DNA of 13,700 bases from Anaerolineae bacterium (GTDB taxonomy: Bacteria > Chloroflexota > Anaerolineae > Anaerolineales > Villigracilaceae): NCBI GenBank assembly GCA_017303735.1, contig JAFLCF010000123.1, positions 1 through 13,700 on the forward strand, read 5' to 3'. Shown here piece by piece: positions 7,651 through 13,700 of the stretch (within the stretch, counting starts at the first letter, position 1; each line of letters starts with the position of its first letter). Below the pieces are notes generated by a model. It did not search any database and was not told the DNA's origin. It was given only the letters and a program-made list of their open reading frames with translations. A program made the translations under genes and the position numbers.

Positions 7651-8205
7651 CTACAACTTGGGCAAAACGATCGACTGCTGTTTTTGATACTTACCCTTTT
7701 TATCGGCATAGGAAACTTCACATTCCTCGTCCGCTTCAAAGAACAACACCTGCGCCAAACCTTCATTGGCATAGATCTTGGCAGGCAGCGGCGTGGTATT
7801 CGAGATCTCCAAAGTCACATATCCTTCCCATTCCGGCTCGAAAGGCGTCACATTGACGATAATGCCGCAGCGCGCATAGGTTGACTTACCCAAACAAACC
7901 GTCAACACCTTGCGCGGCACACGGAAATACTCCACCGTACGCGCCAGCGCAAACGAGTTCGGCGGCACCACACACACATCTCCCACAAAATCCACCATCG
8001 ACTTGGTATCAAAATGCTTCGGGTCCACGGTGGCAGAGAAAACGTTCGTAAAGATCTTAAATTCATTTGCCACACGAATGTCGTACCCGTAAGAAGAAAC
8101 CCCATATGAGATCACCCCTTCGCGAACTTGCCTGTCTACAAACGGTTCGATCATCCCGTGCTCCAATGCCATCTTGCGAATCCAATGATCTGGTTTTAAA
8201 CCCAT
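7651..8205 (-). CDS. dcd: dCTP deaminase
   Basis: dCTP deaminase converts dCTP to dUTP, which dUTPase then turns into dUMP for thymidylate synthesis. The 184-aa product has [13 protein letters not shown] near the N-terminus and [11 protein letters not shown], with the Ser and Arg of the family active-site block. The [14 protein letters not shown] block carries the catalytic Glu, and the C-terminus is [16 protein letters not shown] bifunctional deaminase-dUTPase variant is not excluded. The frame is open to an ATG at 8235, but I start at 8205 ([12 protein letters not shown]). That ATG has AAGGAG six to seven bases upstream and matches the usual N-terminus, while the ATG at 8235 overlaps the likely -10 box. 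The stop is TAG. The HD-GYP gene follows in the same direction. Confidence 0.93.
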   Translation of the reverse strand: MGLKPDHWIRKMALEHGMIEPFVDRQVREGVISYGVSSYGYDIRVANEFKIFTNVFSATVDPKHFDTKSMVDFVGDVCVVPPNSFALARTVEYFRVPRKVLTVCLGKSTYARCGIIVNVTPFEPEWEGYVTLEISNTTPLPAKIYANEGLAQVLFFEADEECEVSYADKKGKYQKQQSIVLPKL

Positions 8206-8233
8206 GCTCTTCTCCTTGACATGATATAAGTTC

Positions 8234-8260
8234 ATTTTATCAAAAATGAAAGCCTGTCAC
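8234..8260 (-). promoter_or_regulatory. Candidate promoter for dcd
   Basis: On the minus strand there is an extended -10 TGATAAAAT (8242-8234) with a possible -35 GTGACA (8260-8255) and a short 15-bp spacer. The start would fall around 8227, giving a leader of about 22 nt that contains the AAGGAG before dcd. Confidence 0.5.
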
Positions 8261-8276
8261 CTGCCTGATATCGTTT

Positions 8277-8293
8277 TGGTATAATTTTGGAAT
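8277..8293 (+). promoter_or_regulatory. Extended -10 promoter, leaderless start for DUF1684 gene
   Basis: TGGTATAAT (8277-8285) is a perfect extended -10 element. Only eight bases (TTTGGAAT plus flank) separate it from the ATG at 8294, so transcription should start within about 2 nt of the start codon. No ribosome site is positioned to work. A -35 is not clear; CTGTCA (8254-8259) is too far away. Confidence 0.7.
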
Positions 8294-9124
8294 ATGACAG
8301 ACACTGCCTATCAAAACACCATCAACGACTGGCGCACCCTGCGAAATGAAACCATTCGCAAAGAGAATAGTTGGCTCGCACTGGCTGGGTTGTACTGGCT
8401 GAAACTCGGCAAAAACCAGTTCGGGTCTGACCCAAAATGCGAGGTTCAGCTTCCAGAGCGCATTGCACCATTCGTCGGTTATTTTGAATACAACGGCAGA
8501 TCCGTTTCTCTGCGCACGAATACGGGGCAAAAAGTCATCGTCGATGACAAAAGCACCGACTTTGCCATCCTCGAATCAGATATGGCTGAAAACCCCAGCT
8601 TCATCAAACTCGAAGGCATTCAAATGATCGTCATCCAACGCGGAAACAAGATGGGCGTGCGCATGTGGGATAACCTCAGCGAAAAACGCGCCTCCTTCCC
8701 CGCCCGCACCTGGTACCCCATCGACGAAGCCTTTCGCATCCCTGCAACATACACCGCCTATGACCACCCCAAAATGGCATTCTTCCCCGACCTGACCGGC
8801 GAAAAATCCGAGTTCCCTGTCGAAGGCTATGTCACCTTTGAATTCGATGGCAAATCCCATAAACTGGATATCAACAAAGAAGACGATGAAACTTTCTTCC
8901 TGCGCTTTTGGGATCCAACCAGCAAAGACGAAACCTATCCCACCGGGCGCTATCTGGTCGCCGACCTTCAACCCGATGGCTCACTGATTCTTGACTTCAA
9001 CAAAGCCTATAACCCGCCCTGTGCCTTCACCGATTTCGCCACCTGCGTCTTCGCCCCGGAGCAAAATCATTTGCAGCTAAAAGTAACCGCCGGTGAAACC
9101 TACCCGCGAAACCAGCACGAATAA
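8294..9124 (+). CDS. DUF1684 family protein
   Basis: This is a 276-aa soluble protein without a signal peptide or membrane helix. It matches the DUF1684 family (PF07920) by its landmark blocks. These are the N-terminal KENSWLALAGLYWLKLGKNQFG (residues 24-45, split here as KENSWLALAG and LYWLKLGKNQFG), MGVRMWDNLSE (120-130), FPARTWYPIDEAFRIPA (135-151), and the C-terminal DETYPTGRYL and LDFNKAYNPPCAFTDFATC. Two conserved cysteines, C243 and C251, lie in the last block. The function of the family is unknown to me. It is a single-gene unit with its own promoter, divergent from dcd and closed by a bidirectional terminator. The stop TAA forms the left edge of that terminator. Confidence 0.9.
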   Translation: MTDTAYQNTINDWRTLRNETIRKENSWLALAGLYWLKLGKNQFGSDPKCEVQLPERIAPFVGYFEYNGRSVSLRTNTGQKVIVDDKSTDFAILESDMAENPSFIKLEGIQMIVIQRGNKMGVRMWDNLSEKRASFPARTWYPIDEAFRIPATYTAYDHPKMAFFPDLTGEKSEFPVEGYVTFEFDGKSHKLDINKEDDETFFLRFWDPTSKDETYPTGRYLVADLQPDGSLILDFNKAYNPPCAFTDFATCVFAPEQNHLQLKVTAGETYPRNQHE

Positions 9125-9159
9125 AAACGAAACGCCGCTTTGAAGCGGCGTTTCGTTTT
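9124..9159. terminator. Bidirectional intrinsic terminator between convergent genes
   Basis: A perfect 17-bp inverted repeat (9124-9140 with 9143-9159) encloses a 2-nt centre (TG). The core is CGCCGCTT/AAGCGGCG with flanking AAAACGAAA and TTTCGTTTT, giving a T tract on both strands. It serves the DUF1684 gene (+) and ecfT (-). Its edges overlap the last base of the DUF1684 stop and two bases of the ecfT stop. Confidence 0.92.
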
Positions 9160-10045
9160 AGATGAATAAGTTCAGGAAGAAATCTGGCACAAAATATCCC
9201 CCGAAGCCAAAACCAAATTTCATGATACAACACGCCAGAAAGATCGCCACCCCCAAACCAAGCAGCACATAGTCTCGCGGCGCATAATGCAACTCTTTCA
9301 ACCACGTGCGCGGACGTGTGCCAAAGGCTCGCAAATCCATCGCATCGATCACTTCTTCGCCCGTCACCGTAGACTGCATCACCACAGGGATGATCAACGG
9401 CGCGAGGCGGCGCAAACGGGCAGCAATGCCGCCCTTCACTTTTTCCATTTCATATCCCCGGGCGCGCTGGGCATCCATGGTGATGGTGAAATCGCGCGCG
9501 AAGGTCGGCAGGAAGCGGAATGCCAGATCCATCGTAAAAGAGACCTTGTCCGATGCGCCCATGCGTCGAAATGCCGTGCCGTAAATATTTGGGTCCATCG
9601 AATATGGGATCGGGATGACAAGGATCGCCATGGTGAACATACGCGTCACTTGTGTGATCGCAAACCACAGTTTTGAAACCGTCACAGGAATATCCCAACC
9701 AATATCCGTGAATGGAATTTTGATCGGAACTTCAAAAACAACAGGAGAAGGCAGGTTGGTCACCGAGGAAGGACCGCCGCGCCCCGAAAGCATTCCGTTC
9801 AAACCCACGATGAAAAAGACCAGAATCGACATCGTGAGCCACACGCGTCGCACATCCTTCCACTCGATGCGGGCAAGGAAATACAGGGTCAGCGAGACCG
9901 CGAGCAAAGGCAGGATGATGCGAATATCCCAAATATCAGGAATCGTCAACGCCAGAATGACACAGACGAAGAAGATCAGTCTGGTGCGAGGGTCCAGGCG
10001 TTGGATGATGGTGTTGCGCGGGCGGTACTTCCAGGTGACCAACAT
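9158..10045 (-). CDS. ecfT: ECF transporter transmembrane subunit EcfT
   Basis: EcfT is the membrane scaffold of an energy-coupling-factor importer. It links the ATPase pair to the substrate-binding S component. The protein has 295 aa with hydrophobic helices at about 23-36, 41-58, 67-84, 126-146 and 256-274. It begins with the family pattern WKYRPRNTIIQRLDPRTRL. Of the two cytoplasmic coupling motifs, the first is canonical, AQRARG (192-197). The second, AMDLRAFG (235-242), has Leu-Arg-Ala where Ala-Arg-Gly is usual. The start lies 5 bp after the ecfS stop with only a weak AGAGG upstream, so translation coupling to ecfS is likely. It ends inside the bidirectional terminator. It is the last gene of the thrC-HAT-ecfA-ecfS-ecfT series. 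Confidence 0.92.
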   Translation of the reverse strand: MLVTWKYRPRNTIIQRLDPRTRLIFFVCVILALTIPDIWDIRIILPLLAVSLTLYFLARIEWKDVRRVWLTMSILVFFIVGLNGMLSGRGGPSSVTNLPSPVVFEVPIKIPFTDIGWDIPVTVSKLWFAITQVTRMFTMAILVIPIPYSMDPNIYGTAFRRMGASDKVSFTMDLAFRFLPTFARDFTITMDAQRARGYEMEKVKGGIAARLRRLAPLIIPVVMQSTVTGEEVIDAMDLRAFGTRPRTWLKELHYAPRDYVLLGLGVAIFLACCIMKFGFGFGGYFVPDFFLNLFI

Positions 10046-10050
10046 TAGGC

Positions 10051-10599
10051 TTAGCGGCCTCTTCGCGATGCGACCGCAGCGAAGGCGATCATTAGGATCG
10101 GCAGCAAAATGGCAATGACCACCGTATTGCCGATGAAAGCAGGCACAAAATAACCAACGAGCGCAGTATTGATATCAATGCCGCTCGTGAGCATTTCGGT
10201 CAATGAGGCGAACAACATACCAACCGCCACACCGATGATGCCGTAGATGACCGCCTTGATGATGTCACCCTGGGCGCGGAAATCCTTGATCTGGGCAGCT
10301 ACGAGACCCGCCACCAAACCCATCAAACCGTTACCGAGGCTCCAGTTCCAATAGAAACCCCAGCCGCTCAAGGCATCGCCCAGCGTGTTGCCGATAAAGC
10401 CAGCAAGCAGACCCACCCAGGGACCATACGCCGTGCCGAAGAAGATCAACACAGCCACCGCCGGGCGGAAGGTGACGTTACCTGCCGCAGGTAGAGGAAC
10501 GAAATTGGATGCCTAGGAAAATACACCGTACAATGCAGCGCCGATCGCGCCGTACACAACTTGCCGGGTTCCAAACTCCCAAGTGCTACTATTGTTCAT
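10051..10599 (-). pseudogene. ECF transporter S component interrupted by an in-frame amber codon
   Basis: The frame from ATG 10599 (AAGGAG seven bases upstream) to TAA 10051 would give 182 aa of a six-helix ECF substrate-binding subunit, but codon 29 is TAG (10515-10513). The peptide before it (RQVVYGAIGAALYGVFS) and after it (ASNFVPLPAAGNVTFRPAV, then GNTLGDALSGWGFYWNW and NGLMGLVAGL) continue one family sequence of UPF0397/PF07155 type. The codon was probably TGG (Trp), one G-to-A change away. The AxxxA motif of helix 1 (A18, A22) that binds EcfT lies before the stop. The frame can restart only at a GTG (10458) with no ribosome site, losing helix 1. No other lesion is seen. The substrate is unknown; streptococcal relatives with the same double ATPase have been linked to thiamin precursors (recollection). 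It is a recent pseudogene, a sequence error or a readthrough gene. Confidence 0.85.
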
Positions 10600-10649
10600 G
10601 ACTTCTCTCCTTATATACAAAATCGAATATTAACGAACGCTGACCCTGC

Positions 10650-10655
10650 ATTATA
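10650..10655 (-). promoter_or_regulatory. Possible internal promoter (-10) before ecfS
   Basis: On the minus strand TATAAT (10655-10650) is an exact -10 box in the 90-bp gap between ecfA and ecfS. The -35 region (around ACGTGA) is weak. A start near 10643 would give a 44-nt leader ending in AAGGAG before the ecfS ATG. It could let ecfS and ecfT be made apart from ecfA. Confidence 0.4.
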
Positions 10656-10685
10656 AAACCCTGATCACGTCTTCACGTTACAGGG
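10655..10685 (-). terminator. Weak terminator-like hairpin after ecfA
   Basis: On the minus strand CCCTG (10685-10681) pairs with CAGGG (10663-10659). An inner ACGT/ACGT stem closes a GAAG loop, separated from the outer stem by a small internal loop. GTTTTAT follows directly. It begins four bases after the ecfA stop and overlaps the TATAAT of the possible internal promoter. It may partly terminate or attenuate read-through into ecfS, or only stabilise the ecfA mRNA end. Confidence 0.4.
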
Positions 10686-10689
10686 AAAA

Positions 10690-12333
10690 TCACGGAGCAT
10701 AAGCCGCTAACGATTCAGCGGATAAAAATCGTCCAGTTTTGGGGAGCAGTTCCAAGTTAAGATGCAGAAGCGAAGTGGGGCGCACACGATACTTCAAAAG
10801 CAGGTCGATATCCTTCAACACATCCTGCGGTTTTCCATCTGCCACGACATGTTTATCACCAAACAACAAAACACGATTGGCATATGTAACAGCCAGATCA
10901 ACATCATGGGTGATGAAAAGGGTTGCGGCAAAGTTCGCAGAAAGAACCGACTGGGCATCTTCCGAAACATCACATAGAGTGCTCATGAAATGGGTGTAAT
11001 TCGCAAAATCCTGCCCGGCGGTCGGCTCGTCCATCACCAGAATTTTCGAACGCATCGCCAACACCGCCGCAATGGTCGTGCGCTTTTGCTGACCAAAAGA
11101 CAATGCCAGCGGCGGATATTCCATGAACTCATTCATGTTAACTGTGGATAAACTCTCGTTCACGAATTTGGGAATCAAGAGCGGGTCGAAATCAAGGTTC
11201 TTCGGACCAAACTCCAACTCTTCCCGCACGGTCGGAGCATACAACATATGGGTGGGGCTTTGGAATACATATCCCAACACATGCGCGATCTGGGCGACAC
11301 TCATCTTGCGGGTATCCTGCCCTTCCACCAACACACGTCCTTTGGTTGGTTTGAGCAAACCAATGGCATGTTTCACCAAGGTCGATTTTCCCGCACCGTT
11401 CGGTCCCAGGACAGCGATCAGATCACCGGGGTAAATTTTTAAATTGACATCCTTGAGGATGAACGGATATTCTGCGTCGTACTGAAAGCTCACATTTTCA
11501 AAGACGACTAAAGGCTCGCCTCTTTCCTGAACCTTGGGCTTGGGTGCTGGAGCCGCAACATTATCCATCGCCTTGACCCTTTGCACCACCCACGGAGCGG
11601 GCAGTTTCACCTGAGTGTGGTCGATCTCTTTCGGCAATTTATCGATGGACCCCAGATATTTGACCTTGCCATCTTCCATGTAAAGCAACCGGTCAGGCTT
11701 TAAGGCAATCGCATCTTCAACACGATGTTCAACAAGGATCACGGTCTTACCTTCATCAGCTAAACTGCGAAAAACTTCCAGGGCTTCATGCGCAGATGCG
11801 GGGTCGAGTGAAGCGAGGGGTTCATCCAAAAGCAAAATAGACGGGTTCATCGTCAATACGCCCGCCAGTGCCACCTTCTGCTTCTCACCACCTGAGAGGT
11901 TGAATGTTTCCCGTTCTCGCAAATATTCAAGTTTGAGGCGCTTTAATGCCTGATCGACCCGTTCAAGAATCTCGTCGCGTGGCAAACCTAAATTTTCAGG
12001 TCCGAAAGCGATCTCGTTGAAGACATTGCTGGCAACGATCTGCCGTTCAGGGTCTTGCAAGAGAGTGCCTACCACTTGCGCCATTTCAGGAATTTGCAAG
12101 TCGGCAACTTCACGCCCATGCAGCAATACCCTGCCGCTGCGGTCGCCGCGATAACTGCGCGGAATCAACCCATTGATACAACGTGCCAGAGTGGTTTTAC
12201 CGCATCCGCTGGATCCGGCAATTAATAACAACTCGCCCTGCTTGAGTTCCAGAGAAACATTCTCTAAAGCCAGTTCAGGGCGGGTTTTGTATTTAAAGTT
12301 TAGGTTTTCAATGATAAGCGGCTGTTCAGACAT
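10690..12333 (-). CDS. ecfA: ECF transporter ATPase, two fused ATP-binding domains
   Basis: This 547-aa protein carries both ABC ATPases that power an ECF importer in one chain, like the YkoD type. Domain 1 (about 5-235) has Walker A GSSGCGKTT (40-48, K46), Q-loop Q93, signature LSGGE (146-150), Walker B LLLDE (D170, E171) and H203. Domain 2 (about 275-515) has Walker A GPNGAGKST (310-318, K316), Q358, signature LSFGQ (411-415), Walker B VMDE (D435, E436) and H476. A linker rich in Ala, Pro and Lys (255-272) joins them. Between the second D-loop and the H-loop there is a somewhat long stretch (450-472). All catalytic residues are present, so both sites look active. The gene starts 12 bp after the SAM hydrolase gene with no clear ribosome site, which suggests translation coupling. 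Confidence 0.93.
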   Translation of the reverse strand: MSEQPLIIENLNFKYKTRPELALENVSLELKQGELLLIAGSSGCGKTTLARCINGLIPRSYRGDRSGRVLLHGREVADLQIPEMAQVVGTLLQDPERQIVASNVFNEIAFGPENLGLPRDEILERVDQALKRLKLEYLRERETFNLSGGEKQKVALAGVLTMNPSILLLDEPLASLDPASAHEALEVFRSLADEGKTVILVEHRVEDAIALKPDRLLYMEDGKVKYLGSIDKLPKEIDHTQVKLPAPWVVQRVKAMDNVAAPAPKPKVQERGEPLVVFENVSFQYDAEYPFILKDVNLKIYPGDLIAVLGPNGAGKSTLVKHAIGLLKPTKGRVLVEGQDTRKMSVAQIAHVLGYVFQSPTHMLYAPTVREELEFGPKNLDFDPLLIPKFVNESLSTVNMNEFMEYPPLALSFGQQKRTTIAAVLAMRSKILVMDEPTAGQDFANYTHFMSTLCDVSEDAQSVLSANFAATLFITHDVDLAVTYANRVLLFGDKHVVADGKPQDVLKDIDLLLKYRVRPTSLLHLNLELLPKTGRFLSAESLAAYAP

Positions 12334-12345
12334 TTCGGCATTATT

Positions 12346-13137
12346 TTACACTGAAAGAATAACTTCGACCATATCACCAACATTAACATTGAGTCGCTTC
12401 GCCGCGCTGCCATTGACCTCGGCAATTTCGATAAACCCTTCACTATCCACCACGGCGACCAAGTCTCCCGGAGAGCGCTGCCCGTACGAATCTACTACCC
12501 CGGAAATCTCAGCCCCAGAAAGCCGAAACAGGACCGAGGTCTGGTTTTGAAGCGCAGAGGAAGGCAGATCCAGGGTGAGATTCCCAAAGACATCCACCAC
12601 GGTAATGTGCGCCGTCCAGCCCATTTCCGTTTTTATGGGCTTGGGCAATGCCAGCCGAACCGGGTCTGAAATACGCGTTCCAAGCTCAGCCAAAGCCACA
12701 CCATTAGCGATATGCGCAGCAACCGGCGAAAAAATATCACGCCCATGAAAAGTGCGGCTGACGACCGGTAAAAAATATTTTGCGTTCTCGAGATGAATAA
12801 ACTCCATCTCGCTGCCAGCCTGTTCGGCGCTTTCAATAATCGGGGTCAGCAAGCCATTATCTGGACCCACAAAGTATTGAGAGCCAATGCGTGCTGCAAT
12901 GGGTCTGCGGCTGGTGCCCACGCCCGGGTCCACGACAAATAGATGAACGGTGTGCGCCGGGAAAAATGGAGTAGCCCGCCATACGGCAAAGGCACCATCC
13001 AAAATATTTTGAGGCGCAATGGCATGCGTTACATCGACAAGTTGAACCGCCGGAGAAATGCCAAGAATGACACCCTTCATGACGGAGACAAACTCATTCT
13101 TGCTGCCAAAATCAGTTGTAATTGTAACGATAGACAT
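12346..13137 (-). CDS. SAM hydroxide adenosyltransferase (DUF62)
   Basis: The family uses a water-derived hydroxide to split S-adenosylmethionine into adenosine and L-methionine. The 263-aa protein shows the family blocks: TTDFGSKNEFV (7-17), VVDPGVGTSRRPI (68-80) with D70 and R77/R78, VGPDNGLL (90-97) and FHGRDIFSPVAAHIANG (130-146) with H131. Asp, Arg and His of these blocks form the known catalytic triad. The length and lack of an inserted loop argue against the related fluorinases and chlorinases. The start ATG overlaps the thrC stop as TAATG, and the ribosome site GGAGGAG lies within the last thrC codons, so the two are tightly coupled. ECF transporter genes follow directly, which suggests that SAM, methionine or adenosine supply is linked to the imported compound. 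Confidence 0.93.
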   Translation of the reverse strand: MSIVTITTDFGSKNEFVSVMKGVILGISPAVQLVDVTHAIAPQNILDGAFAVWRATPFFPAHTVHLFVVDPGVGTSRRPIAARIGSQYFVGPDNGLLTPIIESAEQAGSEMEFIHLENAKYFLPVVSRTFHGRDIFSPVAAHIANGVALAELGTRISDPVRLALPKPIKTEMGWTAHITVVDVFGNLTLDLPSSALQNQTSVLFRLSGAEISGVVDSYGQRSPGDLVAVVDSEGFIEIAEVNGSAAKRLNVNVGDMVEVILSV

Positions 13138-13700
13138 TAGACTCCTCCAATTACATTCATCAAAGCATTATAACTTGCCGGAATAACCTGCGGAGATTTA
13201 AACGACTCGGTGATGATGGATGGGTCTTTCATCCCATGCCCTGTGCAAACCACTACGACTCTCTTGCCTTTCGCTTCAAACGCGCCGACAGCTGATTCTG
13301 CAAACAACCCAGCAATCCCCGCTGCTGAAGCCGGTTCCACCCAAACCCCTTCCGAGGCGAGGATGCGCTGCGCATCCAGAATTTGAGCGTCTGACACAGC
13401 AATGATCTTTCCATTCGATTCGTGTGCCGCTTCAAGGGCTTGTTCGCCACGCGCCGGTTTGCCTATACGAATAGCAGTGGCGATCGTCTCCGGTTTTTCT
13501 ACAGGGTGACCCAACACGAGTGGAGCCGCCCCTTCCGCTTGTACACCAAGCACTCGCGGGAGTCCTTTGCCATATTGTTTGAAGCCCGCCCAATAGGAAG
13601 TGATATTGCCCGCATTCCCCACTGGCAGGCAAAGCCAATCGGGTGCCGAACCAAGCTCATCACAAATTTCAAATGAAGCAGTCTTTTGACCTTCGATACG
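13137..13700 (-). CDS. thrC: Threonine synthase, C-terminal part
   Basis: Threonine synthase is a PLP enzyme that makes L-threonine from O-phosphohomoserine, the last step of the pathway. Only the C-terminal 187 residues are in the window; the frame is open across the right edge, so the N-terminal part with the PLP-binding lysine is outside. Diagnostic blocks are EGQKTASFEICDELG, APDWLCLPVGNAGNITSYW (the phosphate-binding GNAGN loop), ARGEQALEAA, EPASAAGIAGL and VVVCTGHGMKDP. The last codons Gly-Gly-Val also form the ribosome site of the next gene, whose ATG overlaps the TAA stop by one base. It heads the operon with the SAM hydrolase and ECF genes as far as this window shows. Confidence 0.93.
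   Translation of the reverse strand, partial: RIEGQKTASFEICDELGSAPDWLCLPVGNAGNITSYWAGFKQYGKGLPRVLGVQAEGAAPLVLGHPVEKPETIATAIRIGKPARGEQALEAAHESNGKIIAVSDAQILDAQRILASEGVWVEPASAAGIAGLFAESAVGAFEAKGKRVVVVCTGHGMKDPSIITESFKSPQVIPASYNALMNVIGGV

Noticed and set aside
10051..10458. A 135-aa reading frame starting at GTG 10458 as a genuine short S component
   Set aside because: The GTG is an internal Val codon of the family sequence, no ribosome site precedes it, and the product would lack helix 1 with the EcfT-docking motif. The true start is ATG 10599.
10513..10515. Amber codon as evidence of a changed genetic code
   Set aside because: dcd and the HD-GYP gene both end in TAG at the expected family length, so TAG acts as a stop in this genome.
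12346..13137. Fluorinase or chlorinase (halogenating SAM enzyme)
   Set aside because: Sequence motifs fit the hydroxide adenosyltransferase branch, the length is 263 aa without the extra loop, and the neighbourhood holds no halometabolite genes.

Overview
This is a 13.7 kb chromosomal stretch of an ordinary free-living bacterium. It looks most like Chloroflexota of the Anaerolineae type. That placement is an inference from gene character: a DinG carrying an N-terminal exonuclease, a GAF/HD-GYP protein behind dcd, a fused two-ATPase ECF transporter next to a SAM hydroxide adenosyltransferase, mid-range GC and a CGCGGAT-type dispersed palindrome. No plasmid, phage, IS or CRISPR feature is visible.

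Layout. A tRNA-Leu(GAG) at the left edge reads left from a near-consensus promoter. Divergent from it is a tightly packed three-gene block on the + strand: plsX (phospholipid synthesis), a two-helix membrane protein with a degenerate NERD-like domain, and a polytopic membrane protein of possible GT-C glycosyltransferase type. dinG (+) follows from its own, apparently leaderless, promoter and ends at a strong intrinsic terminator. Next comes a 77-bp palindromic CGCGGAT repeat in the gap before the convergent gene.

On the minus strand dcd (dCTP deaminase) and a GAF/HD-GYP signalling protein form a two-gene unit. Divergent from dcd is a DUF1684 gene (+), again with an extended -10 box so close to the ATG that the mRNA should be leaderless. 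It converges on the next minus-strand operon at a perfect 17-bp bidirectional terminator that covers both stop codons.

The right part is a minus-strand operon: thrC (partial, running off the window) - SAM hydroxide adenosyltransferase - ecfA (two fused ATPases) - ecfS - ecfT. It encodes a complete energy-coupling-factor importer plus an enzyme that splits SAM into adenosine and methionine. The most notable feature is an in-frame amber codon at position 29 of ecfS, probably a former Trp, just after the AxxxA helix that docks on EcfT. The rest of that gene and all its partners are intact. It is a fresh nonsense mutation, a sequence error or a readthrough site; the sequence alone cannot decide.

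I found no convincing new multi-gene system. The best leads are the interrupted ecfS, the SAM-hydrolase/ECF link, the catalytically dead NERD protein in a phospholipid operon, and the palindromic repeat.
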